Positions 44,018 to 58,200 of a stretch of 64,000 bases of DNA are shown one piece after another (positions within the stretch are counted from its first letter, which is position 1; every line of letters starts with the position of its first letter). The notes beneath the pieces are model-generated. The model was not told where the DNA came from. It was given only the letters and a program-made list of their open reading frames with translations, and did not search any database. A program made the position numbers and the translations under genes. Origin of the DNA: Sipunculus nudus (taxonomy: Eukaryota; Annelida; Sipuncula; Golfingiida; Sipunculidae); contig CM049308.1 of assembly GCA_026874595.1 (NCBI GenBank), positions 34,776,027 through 34,840,026 of the forward strand, in the 5' to 3' direction.

Positions 44018-45109
44018 AAAATTACTGAATCTTTTCCTTGTTTCGTTTTGGCCTTGGACATGGTCTTTGGTTCATATCTTACCAACTTACTGTGGTTGCC
44101 TTTATATCGGCTGGGCTGAATTTTCGCGGTTTTTGTATTTTTAAAAGTTTCACGGGGTTACATTTTCGCGCTCTCATTAGTTTAGTAGTATAATTTAATT
44201 TTTAAATATGAAACTATGAACTGTAATGACCAAATTATTTCATAAACCGCGGATTTCCCAATTTCAGGTCTACTAATTCTCTGTCCGGAACTCAGGATAC
44301 TAGTATCGCACGTTCGAACAGTCACGGACGGCTGAGCCGTCACGTGCGGGGAGCATTGACCCAGCTGGATGTAATTAGTTCAGGGCAAGGCTCATTCTAA
44401 ACAACTCTTTTTCCACTGTTCTACGGCAATTTGGCCCCATAATGAACTGTGACCTTCCAAATATATTCAAAATTCACGTCATCACTAGCCAATCAAACAT
44501 CGTTTGGCGCGTCATGAATTCGCAGGGACAGAATTAGTCCTTTATACAGTTACAGGGTGGCGCTTCCCTAGCGACTACGTTCACTACTTTAGTGGCAAAT
44601 TTATTCATTAACAATAAGTTAATACGGCACAATGTGAAACAGTACCCTCTACTCAATATTCTTTTAAGCGGAACTGGATGTCATCTGGCTTGGCACACAT
44701 ACACGTAATTTTTAAATATTACTGCTTGGCGGACATTGACACTTTCCAAGCTCCAGTCATGTGCCGTGGGGCGGGAAAAAACTACCAGGCGCGCCCAACC
44801 GGTCAGCACATCCTTGCAAAGGGTCACGGTTTTTGCATCTAAGCCAACCGATACTATTTAGTTTTTTAAGTGGACCCTGTTATTCTCCCTGAATCATGTT
44901 ATTTATATGCACCAGGCTCGATAGACATCACTACGTAACCGAAGATTAATTTCAACTGTCACCAACTATCGGCAGCTTCTAAAATTAACGATAATGGCCT
45001 GGTATATATGCATTCAAAACTGCGTGGTTTCAATTTCGCGGTCAGAGAGCGACCGTGAATATCGCGAATTTGAAACCACCGCACATAAGAAGACAACCAC
45101 AGTATTTCT

Positions 45110-47050
45110 TGGCCCTTAATTTATAGTTTGGTCTCTTATATTTCCTCGGTTTTGCTCCCAAATGGTCTTTATATGGCCTCTGTTGCGTTTGTCATTTTTC
45201 AATCCTAACGTTTTATATACCTCCCCCCCCCCCCCCCCCCCCTTCACTATGAGGATTAGTTATACTGCCCTTGGTGCCTCATGCACCAGCTATATTTCAA
45301 AGTTGACTGCCAGGACTACATTCCTGTTTGTTAGTTGTAAGTCCTTATTGGACCTGTGCAGGTAATCTGATGTAATCAATGGAGCAATTTATATTTTTTC
45401 AAGGTGGCAGCATGGACCCGCAACTATTTTTGAGTTGTTGAATGGGAGTCCCTTCACAAATAATCTTTTCTTGTTTCGTTTTGGTCTTGGACGTGGCCTA
45501 TCCTTCATGTCTTACCGATTTATTTCTTGATTGCTTTACATTTATTATTTTGTCTCTAATATTTTCTCGGTTTATTTTGTCTCTAATATTTCCGCGGGTT
45601 TTGCTCCGAAATGGTCTTAATATGGCCTCTGTTGCGTTTGTCATTTTTCCATCCTACTGTTTTAACAAACCGCCCCCACCCCTGACACTATTAGGATTAG
45701 TAATGCTGTCCTTGTACAAGTAATCTTGGTAACTGCCTAATGCTCCAGCTACTTTTCAAAGTTGACTGTCAGGACAACATTCTTGTTTGTAAGTTGTTAG
45801 TCCTTAGTTGACCTGTGCAGGAAAGCTGATCTAATCAGTGGGGCAATGTATTTTGTTAAAAGGTTGCAGCATGGACCGGAGACCATTTTTGAGTTGTTGA
45901 ATGGGAGTCTCTTCGCAAATAATCTTTTCTTGTTTCGTTTTGGCCTTGGACGTAGTCTCTTGTTCATGTCTTACTGATTTATTTCTTGATCGCTTGACAT
46001 TTATAGTTTGGTCTCTAACATTTTCTTGGTTTTGCTCCCAAATGGTCTTAATATGGCCTCTGTTGCGTTTGTCATTTTTCCATCCTACCGTTTTACATTA
46101 CCCGCCCCCACCCCTGACACTATTAGGATTAGTTATACTGCCCTTGTACAAGTAATCTTGGTAACTGCCTAATGCACCAGCTATTTTTCAAAGTTGACTG
46201 CCAGGACTTCATTCTTGTTTGTTAGTTGTTAGTCCTTAGTTGACCTCTGCAGGAAAATCCTTGTTTAATCCGCATTGATTGAACCCTGGCGTGTAGATAC
46301 CCAGCGTTCTTTGTTCTAGTATGTTCTTTGAGCGTGTCTGTTATGTTATGTTCTTTAGATTGTTCGAGAAATGGAAAGTTCTCGGCTTGAGGTGAAAAGT
46401 TATATAGAGGCTGTGTTGTTAAGCCGGGGGAAAGGTAAGAGAATATTCTAGCGGACACAGAAGTATATAAGTCAGTTTGTGGGACCTATTCCGATAAGTG
46501 CGGCAGTTATAGATTGTCTTCTGGATGTGTGACGGATCTTATTTAGTCTTCAGTTTGCTTTCGGGATTATGACAGGAACTTCACTTGTTCTATGGGAGTC
46601 TCATTGCAAATAATCTTTTCTTGTTCCGTTATGGCCTTGGACGTGGTCTTTCGTAAATGTCTTACCAATTTATTTCTTGATCGATTTACATTTATAATTT
46701 TGTCTCTTATATTTTCTCGGTTTTCCACCCAAATGGTCTTTATATGGCCTCTGTTGAGTTTGTCATTTTCCATCCTAACGCTTTACACAACCCCCCCCCC
46801 CCCCACATCACACACATACACTATAAGGATTAGTTATACTGCCCTTGTATAAATAATCTGAGTAATTGCCTTATGATCTAGTTTTTTTTCAAAGTTGACT
46901 GCCAGGACTGCATTCTTTGTTAGCTGTTAGTCCTTAATTGACAGGAAGGCTGATCTAATCGATGGGCCAATTTTTTCTTTTCAAGGTGGCAGCATGGACC
47001 CGAGACCATTTTTGAGTTGTTGGATGGGAGTCTCTTCGTTAATAATAGAT
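45110..47050 (-). repeat. 460-bp tandem array with a coding-like segment (partial unit also at 44020-44110)
   Basis: Units start near 45110, 45440, 45900 and 46590. Each contains TGGGAGTC...TTTTCTTGTTTCGTTTTGG-CTTGGACGTGG, TTTGGTCTCT, CCAAATGGTCTT-ATATGGCCTCTGTTG, a C run, and GTTGACTGCCAGGAC. On the minus strand the shared part reads like protein: NDK-NRGHIKTI, then SRNKSVRH--KTTSKAKTK and QEKIIC-ETPI-Q; in the last unit (46567-46773) it is open for 68 codons. 46260-46590 is an unrelated insertion. Confidence 0.75.
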
Positions 47051-47598
47051 AAAAGTAGCGCAGTCCAATCATACAAAATAATGTAAGGGACAATTATTTG
47101 ATGGAGGGTAGATACTATTATCATTTCTGTTGCAAGACAACATTGTTTCAGCAAAACAATTTATCTGCAAGGTAAGTGAATAAATAATTCCATCTCAAAA
47201 ACAATGTGTCTTGCACAACACAACCTAAATAGTTAGCGGTCTCTTACTTACCTTTTAAGATTTCTGTTGAAGGCAAATGTAACATTTATGATGCTAACAA
47301 TCGTTTTACAATTTCAATAACTTGTACGAAAATGAATGCATATGACCAATCAATTGATAATACATCATGCGAAGTTATACAGAGGTACATTCAGCGTATG
47401 AGAGGGAATATATAAATGGAAACATGGAATATCCAGGAAAAACTGTAACACAAATGATTAAATGTAATATTAATGACAAGTGTAAAAAAAATAAAATTCC
47501 TTACTATAATATCATAGGAAAACGAGCTTAATCTACTTTGTTATATAACTCTCGAATTCTTTGATACCGAAAAATACAGACCAATTATTGAACAAGGC

Positions 47599-47660
<62 letters not shown>

Positions 47661-49860
47661 ATGGGTCAGACCCAATAACCGATCGGATATTGCATCGCCC
47701 ATCTCCAGATGGTCAACCCGTCTTAAAGTGGGTCAGACCTAATAACCGATTGATAACCCTAGGCGTGAGAACTTCCTTATTTTTTATGGACATAACAATA
47801 TGTATTTTTTCATTTCGCAGATATTTGTGTAACGGTAAAATCGACGTCAACTGTTACAGTCATGCATGCTATAGTATTTTTTAAATATCTTTGCTCATAG
47901 ATTGGATACCTCATTTTTCATCAGCACCAGCAGTTCAATAATCTATAATTTAGATGAGGATTAGAGTGGTAACCTGGGGGACAGTTTCATGGGCACTGTG
48001 AAGACTATATAGATATCACTGGAAATATTTTAAGCCATAACTTGTACACACAACTCTGGAAAATCTCGTATCTCTGGCTTATCTTTGTATGATTACTCTT
48101 GAATCAAGTAAATCCCTGGACTGTCATTCTTGTTTTAAAAGTAACACACTGATGTAACACGTTGTTTGCTGATCAAAGTCAGTTCCACAACACAGGCAGA
48201 CATTTTAACAAAGAAAAAACCCTAACTAAGAGCACTTTTTTCAGTTTAATGAATTATTATGAAAATAAATTAATGCATTGCTAATATGGTGAACCAGTCA
48301 TATATTCATATCACATTTATATCATCATCACAGATTAACTTTTGCAAAGCAGACAAAATTAATGTTCGTTTCCAACCTATGCCTCTTGTCAGTTGACATG
48401 AATCTTCCGCTTCCATTTGCAGTGTTCCTGAAACGAGTTTTAAACAATCACAATAAGGGAAACCATGAAAGCCCTCTTACCTATGGAGTCACTTCCTGGA
48501 CTTTTATATTTTGTTTGTTGTTACAGCCGACAGCTACACAAGTTATGACGATGCCGGTTCTCTAGTATCTACCATCCAAAATGAGCAAAACCTGACGACT
48601 GCTGTTACAGTGCAAACTTTTCCTTTCCCCTTTTTACCATCGATCCTGAGGGGTTTGTGACAAATTGTGTACCCGTATTTATCAACATCAAAGATATGCT
48701 CTGGTGAAATCAAACCAATGTGCCCAGTCAAAACAATTTGCCCAGTTTTGAAAAATAGCAAATCTTGGACTGGAGCTTCTTATAAAACTCGTCGGCCCTG
48801 GTTTTATTAAATCCAAGAACTCTCTGTATAGAAACTACCTGGTGGAACTAATGGAACTTTCATAATTGCGTCAAAAAAAAACTCTAGCCAAGCCTCGCCT
48901 GTCACCTCTTTATATTGGTATAACGAATTGATCATTACGTTTCTCTCACTAAATCCTTCACTGTGAGTCAAAACAAAGGAGCTGCCAAATAAATGGTAAT
49001 TTCTTGCAAATCCTGTTCGTTTTTCGTCTTAAACAGTTGGCTACCTAACATTTTCTCAACAGCTTTTCTACTGCTTGGTAGGCGTTTGATCGCCTGGCGC
49101 ATTATAAATCCCAAAAGATGCAGGAGCGAGCAGGGCAAGGTCTTTGCAATTCCTAACTGGAGCTCCACAACAAGCAAGGTGGGCGCACACCCGATTTGGG
49201 GATCGAATCCCGTTCTGCTGGTTTCCAAAACTGACGCGTGCGTTTACCGCGCATCAGTCGTAATCATGGAAATAGAACATGACTTGGGAAAATGGTTACA
49301 TGGAAAAGCACCTTTAGCCCGTTTTCCATGGAGCGTGTTTTTCGCATACTTTTACCGCACGTGTTTTTACAGCGCTTGTTTTAAAAGCCGCGCCGATAAT
49401 CTATTTCCATGAGGCGCTTATTAAAAACAAGAAAAACGTGTGGACCCGCAGTTCTCGTACAACCATAATGGCGTGTCAGTGTTTATACAAACAGTAGCAC
49501 TTGGACTATGTTGTGCATTTTTAACCGACATAACTTTTCATGTTATAAAGTTATGGTGTGTAGGCCTTATAATAGGTACATGTCATCCCCTTCACGCTCA
49601 TAACCTTAGTTATGTCTCTCCAGAGTTTTTTTTTTTTGTAGATGGAAGTCTTTGTTATCTGATTTGGACGAATCATAGAGACATGGCCGGTTCCTAACGA
49701 GCTCTATCAGCTTTTCATACTGGTCAGTGCTGAACTTCATGGCCACATTCTTGATGGTTTAAAAGCTAATGGTTTATATTATTATGGCATTTGCATCCCC
49801 TGGTTGATGCACACTCGACAGTGATTCCATCCAGGCTTAATGGGAAGGTCGTGCCCAGCT
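47050..49860. other. No gene; (AT)n at 47584-47656
   Basis: A long AT microsatellite lies at 47584-47656, followed by a repeated GGGTCAGACC-AATAACCGAT (47666 and 47731). 49190-49450 has GATTTGGGGATCGAATCCC and GC-rich CATGGAAAAG motifs shared with 51246-51360. GGATCGAATCCC resembles a tRNA B-box, but no tRNA fold is evident. Confidence 0.45.
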
Positions 49861-49864
49861 CACA

Positions 49865-51790
49865 AAACAAGTGCGCCTATCGGGGAATCCTCTGTTGTAT
49901 GGCCTAGCAATGGGGATGATCACGCACCCAGGACCCGCAGGTGCAGTAGTCATTGGGGCTTGGTTAATGCAAGAATATAAAATGAGAGGAAGCGTGTGAT
50001 ACTGTCCTGTCACGAAGTCCGAAACCGGAATGAAAATCTGCAGATGTACATATAAGTTTGCATTAAAAATGGAGGCGGCTACCTCAAACAAACAAAAAAT
50101 ATATAAAAATATTCCATCCGTGCTGTTAGCCTCTATGCCCGGATCTACATGGTCTGTTTTATCCAACAAGTGTACCGTAGAGATATTTGTATTCCCGTAA
50201 TGTGCAAACTTTCCATTAGGAATAATGCGAACTCATATGCCATTTTATATATGCAGATGTGCCTTCTTTTCTGCTGATTAAATATGACTGATTAGTTTTT
50301 CTTGTGCATTATTTGTCTTTTTATAGCTTTGGAAGTACCTTATCTATAACATGTAACAATTAGACCTGTTTCAGCTCATATTCAGATAAACTATATAGTA
50401 ATATAAAATATCCAGACAACGGTTTTTACCGATCCCCCTGTTCTACAAGGTACTTTGAATAGTTTAATATAACCCGAATTTTTCTGTATCAAGACCACTT
50501 ACAAGGCTTTTTGAATCTTGGAATCATCCATATAACCACAAAATTGATTCTAAATGTTTGTTTTGTTGTAATATGGAAGGCAACTAGACCATGTAGTACT
50601 ACTATGAGAGAATCAGCAAATAATATAAAAAAGAGATCACGAGCATCAATGTCATAAGGTCTATTTCCTTTTGATCACCATATCATATAACATATGACAG
50701 TGTGGTGCCCAAAATATTTTATGCTTTAAAATATTAGTATACACACATTTGACTTTGACCTTGCGTACCCTCTGTGAGCTTCCGACAAATCATGGTTAGT
50801 TTCAATAAACCGAACACATTAAAAAAAGTATAAATGGATCCAGTTATCTAATATAATTACGTTTATGCGAAAGTTACACTATTTTATCATTATCTCTATG
50901 TTTAGATTGCCATGGCCGCCGTTTTGGATTCCCTGGGGACACAGATCTCAAAAAAACTTTTTAGTTGCAACCGACAGAACACATTCCAAAACGTATAAAT
51001 CGATCAAATATCGTTAAGTTTTGAGCGACAATTACAGTATAATAGCATATCTATGTTAAGACTGCAGTGGTGGCCATCTTGGATATCCTAGGGTCACAGG
51101 GTTCATAAAAAAATTATAACACTCAATATTTCCCATGGGTGAAGGCGGCCATCTTGGATTTTCGGTGTTAGAGGGATCTGAAAATGAGTTGCCTAACATT
51201 TTTCATTAGTTCATATCCTGTTTATGCTAAATCTGTCATTTTCCCGATTTGGGGATCAAATTCCTACGGAAATACAACCCCGTCTACACTACAAAGGCCG
51301 CGCGTGCTACGCGCGTAAACTATTCGGAAAACACGCGTCATGGAAAAGGGCTTTAAACTGGTATGTCCTTAGTATCCCCACCTAATGTTTCTGCTGACAG
51401 CTTTCGAAATGTGATTCCTAGGTCTTCGTCACACTGACCAGTCGTGCCACTCGTCAGGCTGTCTTATATATGTTGAATCTCTGTAATTTCAAGCTACGGA
51501 TGGGTGAGACTGCTTTTGAATTTTAAGCACAACTCATTTCTCAGCATCATTTTCGTTCCTTACAGTCGTGCTTCACTCACAGACGAGTGCACCTTTAGGG
51601 GGTCCTCGTTGTTATGATCCAGCAATGGGGAGGACACACACCCAGGACCCGCAGGAGCCCCTGTCACGTAGTCCGAAACCGGAATGAAACTCTGCAGATG
51701 TACATATCACATAGTTAAACAAGCATAAAAAATGGAAGCGGTTACCTCGAACAACAACAAAAACAGTCTTTAAAAAAATCCTTTTCCTTC
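49865..51790. repeat. Direct repeat pair (49865-50120, 51600-51790) and 170-bp tandem repeat (50790-51190)
   Basis: Shared: AGCAATGGGGA-GA-CACGCACCCAGGACCCGCAGG, GTCCGAAACCGGAATGAAA, CTGCAGATGTACATAT. Between them, units with CCGAACACATT-AAAAAGTATAAAT and GCCATCTTGGAT-TCCTAGGG-CACAG repeat two to three times. Confidence 0.75.
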
Positions 51791-51799
51791 CTTGCTGAT

Positions 51800-53685
51800 G
51801 GCTATGGTGCAAACAACAAGATATGATTACATAAACAATATTTATCTGTACCACCCGTCTGTCCTGTACTGCCAAGCTGATGTCAGTTCTATATTTACAC
51901 CAGAAACCGCCTGAAAATGCTAACGAAAAAGTAAAGATATTTTTTATATAAAATGCAAATCCTAGCAACGGGAATTCAACGAAGGATTGGAAGATATACA
52001 AATTGTTTTCTCGGGTGGTTTTCGTTAAGTCATACTATACGGTTACGATGAAACCGGACGATGTTCGAATTCATCTCGAGATAAAATTCGTTCCAAACTG
52101 AAAGGTGCAGTTTTCACATTGTTGTACCACTATAAATATCGTACGATTATTGTTGTTATCACATACTTATTCTCTGATTGTGTAAAATATACGATGAAGA
52201 AAGATAAAAAAAACAAGAAACATGACAGTTCCAACCCAGGCTCCAGTTGTGTTCTCATGCAAGAAGTCCACAAGTCGTTGAAGGACCTGGCAAGGGGATG
52301 TTCTTTCGGTATTCAGTGGACCTGCTTTTAACAAATTATTTAAAACAAAAATTAGAAAACGACCCTGCTCACTAAAAGACGACCTAGATTAGAATTTTGC
52401 CCTTCGAAAAATAAGCGGCCATCAGTTAAAGGGATTTTTCTTTGTGACAAAAAGATGAAAATAAGTAAAATGGTAAAATAGTTCTGTTGCAGTTTTTTTT
52501 CCAAGCTGGCTAGTTTTAATAGACTTTTCTTGACTGTTCAAATGATAATGATGACCTTTAAAGTTATTGTTAGTTATCGCATCCATTTTGTAAACCGTTT
52601 AGTCTTTTGGTGTATTGAACTCCCCTGTCCATTACAATCACATATATTTCGCCATGCCTTGCGTTCCTGAAACGTCGACAGGTAGAGAGGCACACACTTT
52701 CTTATCTGGAAGACACTGGGCAATATGTTCCTAATATGGCTATTTATGTCTTGTATATCTACGGAGGCAAGCAAATCATAATCATAGGTTATTAACTCTG
52801 GTATAGAAAGGTAATATCTCTTTACAAAGATCGTACAAGCACGTGAATTTGAAGAAAAATAAAAAAAAATGGCCAACTATTAAAAAGTGTCCACATCAAG
52901 TACAAATATATGACCTACAAATATGTTGGCTGACATACTAGTTAACATATTGCACACATTTCTTTACTTTATTTTAATATCGTATATACGAGTGTTAAGC
53001 CGATTAATCGATTTAATCGATGATTTGGCGTTTTTTCAAAGCCCATTAAATCGATAGCATTTTTGCATCATCGATCAAAATGATTATGTATGCACATGCA
53101 AAGAATCTAATCCTGTCAGAGATATACGAACATAAAGTAACGAACACCATCAATATGGAGCCTTGCCCGCTGACAATAGACCTATGACAAGTCGACCTTG
53201 GATAGGGATGGATTGACCATTTCATACATGTCAGACCTTTTACTTGGATCAGTAATTTAGGTACTGGTATACAGCAAATTTCAAGGTTATATTAAAAGTG
53301 CATAAAGTAATCGATTAATAATCAGTGATCGGTCGTTTTTATTTCTAAATCATAAATTATGGTTTTAAAACCAATTCCTAGCCCTATTTTATACATACAA
53401 AGACATCAAGGCATCTACAAAGGTCTGTTACAAGGTTTCAGTACATACATATGTTATAATTGTTGCTATATCCGTCGTAAAGAATGATTACTCATGCATT
53501 ATACTAAGGTGGTATACCCATTCTGCTAACGTGGTATATCCTAGGCTGGTGGCCGTTTACGGACTACATAGACTACAGTAATCATTAAGGATCAATCATA
53601 ATAAAAGTTAAGTAGAGTATAAATCATATTTTTAATTAGATGGTCTTTTAGGAATATTAATATAGGTTTTATCTCCGTCTAACTA
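51800..53685. other. No gene seen
   Basis: AT-rich, with ATCGAT/TCGATTAAT-rich sequence at 52995-53060 and 53310-53345. Nothing protein-like recognised. Confidence 0.5.
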
Positions 53686-53690
53686 TACAA

Positions 53691-53924
53691 TGTAATGTAA
53701 CTTATCGGTTAATACTTCGCTGCTGACCTGTTTCTCGCTCCAACTCAGCCCAAGACCTGATGATTCCTGTAATCTTGCTCGGGGAACTCTTGGGTCTTCT
53801 TGCGTTTCTGTCCCCTCTCGCCTCGCTCTCAGGTCCGTCTCCAAGGACCACGGTCACTATGGCAACCAGGGGTTACAAGATGCCCCAGGCACCCACAATA
53901 CATCGTGCATGCAAATCCCCAACA
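53691..53924 (-). mobile_element. Possible solo or 3' LTR of a retrotransposon
   Basis: On the minus strand, AAAAGAGGGGGAG (a polypurine-tract-like sequence, 53925-53937) is followed by TGTTGGGGATTTGC. The block ends ...TTACATTACA at 53691, giving TG...CA ends and 234 bp. No second copy or gag-pol was seen in the window, so this rests on the terminal pattern alone. Confidence 0.35.
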
Positions 53925-54275
53925 CTCCCCCTCTTTTCTAAAAGGAGACCCTGTCTCCAAAACTCAATTTGGAAATAAAGCACAACTGTAGCGGAAGCCT
54001 CACTCCCCAGCAGTTCCGACCTCAATCACTTAAAAGGGATTTAACACATAACCAGTGAATACCCCACACTGGATACACAAATATAAATGACGACACACCA
54101 ATTAAAAGCATGTCCATCAGAACAGCCCCGTCCCCGCTGCTCTGCGTGGAGCCCGTACCCAGCGCATGGCTCCTCCGTCTCTGAACAAGTCTTTTTTTCT
54201 CTCTTTTTCCTTTATTATATTTTTATTATTATTTTTTTTTTGTTAACTCTTCAATACCTCTCTGAATAGGACTTC

Positions 54276-55236
54276 TTAAAAATGCCCATAAAGATTGGTG
54301 GCATTACAGCTGGTAATACACACCATGTCGACCACTGAGACTCCCCGCAGTCTCGTCAAGCGCTGCAACATTGGGAACAAGTCCCATGGTGTATCAACAA
54401 GATCCGGGGAATCTGACTCCAGCAGAAGTCTTTCGAGGGGCACCTCTTTCAACGCTTGGCATGTGGAGTCATTTTCCATGGACTTTCTGGTCACTCCGAA
54501 ATAACAGTCCTGTAGGGTCTCTTGCCAGTCCTTAGCCTCCTCCGATTTACCCCCAAAGCAGTGCCTTTTTACTCTTAACTGCGTTATGTGTGAATCCTTC
54601 AGGAGGTTCAACATATCGGCTGCCGCTTGACCACTGCAACTGTCCCTAACATGGATAAAAGGACACGGTTGCTCACTTGGCTTGTTCGGATGGCCTGCAA
54701 CAAGGACCTCAGGAAGCTCTTCTGGTTGGTCTGTTCACTTTGGGAGGTCCCTTAGAATTCCAGGCCTACCTCCCCAATGGCCACGGCCTCGGAGCCCTTT
54801 ACCTTGTTAATAACCTCAATCGCCTTCCATGCTGGAATTTTCTCCTTGCACACCGCCCTTGTATGCAGCCCAATGGACAACTTGGTGATTAGCCCGGGAA
54901 CCTCCATTGGTGGCTCTTTGTCGCTGTTGAAAAAAAAAACACTTTATTGTCCACCACACCAAACACAGAAAATATTAGGTGACCCATATGCTTACAGAAG
55001 GCGATCCACGTCCTGTGAACAGTACCATTAAGCAACCTGTCCGTATGCATTTGGGCGTTTATACCTGCCGGCGCAATCATCTCTTTGTCATCCCACGTCA
55101 TAATATTATACTGGATCTCCTCCGGTACTCTCTCTATCAACCTCCACAAGATGGAATAATGCAGTGCTGACGCCTCGGAGTTGGGTGGAGACGCCTGCAG
55201 CACATCGGGCGTGGCCAATCCACACACTGCTGTCAC
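54276..55236 (-). pseudogene. TatD-like metal-dependent DNase, decayed
   Basis: TatD proteins are TIM-barrel metal-dependent nucleases. The C-terminal frame (54276-54614) has KRHCFGGKSEEA, DCYFGV, VPLERLLLESDSPDL and SCNATNLYG, matching H-F-G...YFG...PLERLLLETDSP-L...N-A-L. Upstream, in another frame, are LITKLSIGLHTRA, AWKAIEVI and AVAIGEVGLEF followed by a stop where TatD has DY. A VLHVRD motif is reached only after a shift. Further up (55060-55110) INAQMHTDRLL may be the N-terminal H-x-H region (D-HFHLDRL) with the first His lost. Dead; it resembles TATDN2-like copies of animals. Confidence 0.78.
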
Positions 55237-55239
55237 CTA

Positions 55240-58200
55240 ACGAAGCAAGGCTGCCTGCGGGTCTGTAAATCCTGTTCTTCCGACCGCATCCACAGGTGAT
55301 CAAAACAATCCGTGTCTCAACACATACTGCAGCAACTGTGCAATTGTTTGCAGATTGAGAGCAGCACTTAGACAATACAGTAAACTGTATGCTGTCCTGA
55401 TATACTGTCGTTTGTGACATTCGGCCAACGCGTCCCCATCGTGATTATGGCCCCTTTTCCGACCATATGTGTCACCAGATACGGCAGGTATGGCAAGCGG
55501 TCTCTGGGACGACCCAAAAGGGTAAATGCCGACAGATCACATGCCAGTGTACATGACGCTGCGAAAATGGCTCATGACATTGTATTAAGCATAAGCCCTT
55601 GATTGAATCTCAAATGAGTGTCACTCTACGGAGGATGCGACTTTCCAGGTTCTGTTTCAGTCAGTCAAATCAACAGGCAGACCTTGGGAAATATACATAC
55701 ACGCGTTTACTCCAAATATACCCAAAGACAAACGTAGGTTACCAAAATGATATAATAACGAAATAAAAGAATCCTTAATGGTCACTGGGGAATGTCAACA
55801 TCAATTAACGTAATCACCCAGTCCTATTCAATAAGGCACATACACAGTCCTCCGAACAGCTGATTCACATCACTTGACTCCACACTGACAAGTCAACAGT
55901 CCTAGCGTAATCCCTGTTTCCACAGTAAACATCAAATCACTGACTCGCAATTTAATTCTCCTCTAGCGGATGGCCATCACCGTGGAACACGCGTTACCAG
56001 TCCATGGATACAAATCAAGCGTTAATCTACAAATGTCCTGTGTTAGAGGCCTCTGTCACACTGGCTCTCTATCTAAGCTAGACTCAGCTATAACTCTTTT
56101 GCTGTCGGATACCGAGTTTCCCAGCGTCAAAACGAAGTCTCTCGCCTGTTTATACTGGGAGCTCTCTAAACTATCCAAATTGCCTGTCCATCGGCAAACA
56201 TCACTAAAGTATCTGCAGTACTGCACACAACATCAGAAGACTGCTCCCTCATACTAGACTGTCATACAATATGACGATACAGCACCACAAGGCGCACCGA
56301 AGAATTGAAGACCAGCCGGTCGGACTGCTCGCAGCTACACACAGTACGGTCGACAATCGCCCGCTCTCCAGTTTTGTACCGGTTCCTGACGTCACAAGTC
56401 TCGCCAGACTCCTCAGCCAATCAGCACCACTATCCATCTGTTCCGCTGTCACAAACATCAAATTACAGTAGACACGCCCTAAGGTGTAATACGAGGGGAA
56501 AACTAATTAATCTAAATGAAATCCACATAAAGACATAGATATGTTGGCGCCAGCTTAACACCGGTGCTAAGGAGATCTTCGAACATGATCGGCTTCAAAG
56601 AAAGGAACATCAAAGGTGTAGGTGGATGTCAATATCAAACAAACCACGTGCTACTCCTGAGTCTTTCACGCTAATATAATCTGCAAAACAATTATATGAT
56701 CATACTCCCTATATCCAAACATATACATAAAAAGTCACAGTCCTCTGGTGACAATGAGTATCTTTATCATTCTTACAACTATATTTTCAGCAACTTCTGT
56801 AAACAAACTCACACATCACCAGATGGTCACCGGTATAAGGCCCCTGTCACATATTCCCGGTTTTTCGTCCCGCTTTGTCCCGGCTCATCCCGGTGCACCT
56901 CTGCTACTTCGACCATGGTTTTGACTCTAAAACCAGGATGAATCATGTACAGACGGTCCTGGGGTTTTAGCAGGGTCCTCCTACGGTCTATTTACGGTTA
57001 CAGAAGGATTATAGTATGGTTTTAAGCAGATTAACGCCGTTGGATTACCTTCCAAAGAGGGCCCAAGTACGGTAATCCCGTCAGTGGGGCATGAATAGGT
57101 TTAACTACGCTTAACTACGGTCCTACCGGCTTACTCCTAGACCCGCACGGCGCCTATGAGAACTCCCCCATTTATCATGTCTTGTAGTTTCGACGTTTGA
57201 CAGTTTAATATACTTAAATAGATTTTCGCAGTCTTATGAGGGAAAACCAGGAATGTAGGGCAAGTCCAAAAGAATCAGTCTCAGACAGATAATCAGTTCG
57301 ATGAGGTGTCCAAGCTTCACTCACAGTAAAGGAAGAGGAGGAGGAAGACTCCCGGTGCCTCCAGGACAAGAGGAAAAAGACAGCGTATATTTTAAGGCAA
57401 TGTTAGAACTGCGCAGACGTAGAATCGGACATTCGTCATCAGCATAAAATTTTGCCTGGACGGCCCACTTGTAAAGCAATGGAATACCAAGGGACCAGAT
57501 TATTCAGAGATGGCCGTCTTTTAATATTTTGAATTTGAACCATTACCAGTTTTGCGTTTGCATATATTTAGTTTTATATGATATATGCATATTATATAAA
57601 TGGATTATGACTGTAATTACAGCAAAATATATATTAATGTGTACAGAATATAACAGATTGTGTCCCTCCATACTGACTTTGTATACAACAAAGATAAAAT
57701 TTTTTCTAGCACTCTGTATTCCTAGACACTAATTATATTCATCATAAAATGAAGTAATTTTCTTAATATTAACATCCACTTATATAACTGCATTATAATA
57801 TTTGCAAGCAGTCCTAGCTATGTTTTACATAAGACTAAACAGTGGAGGACTACGGAGAATACAATGGAGGAAATGAGCCACATGAGTAAATGAGTCTCAA
57901 CATGTTTAAAGGGGCCCCAATCACCTATAAAGCATGTTGAGTTAATACAACAAATAGTTCTTCCCTTTAAAATTAATCTGCACTTGCCAAAATATTGCCC
58001 TGAAACCGTTTGTTTAATCCTGTAAACGAGTGTTAAAAACAGTGAACCGGGCGCGATCGCAGGTGTAAACATAAACACAGTTTATCGGGCCGTGTGCTGC
58101 TCAGAGCCACAACACGTGCCAGTCAGGAGATGCCCTGACTGACTTTGCTCATAAAATGTATTACATTATCCTCCTGGCTGAAACACCGCGTGTTGCCCCT

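Noticed and set aside
49190-49230. tRNA gene suggested by GGATCGAATCCC
   Set aside because: Only a B-box-like string is present; no A-box at proper spacing or cloverleaf is apparent. A related, weaker copy at 51246 shows it belongs to a dispersed repeat.
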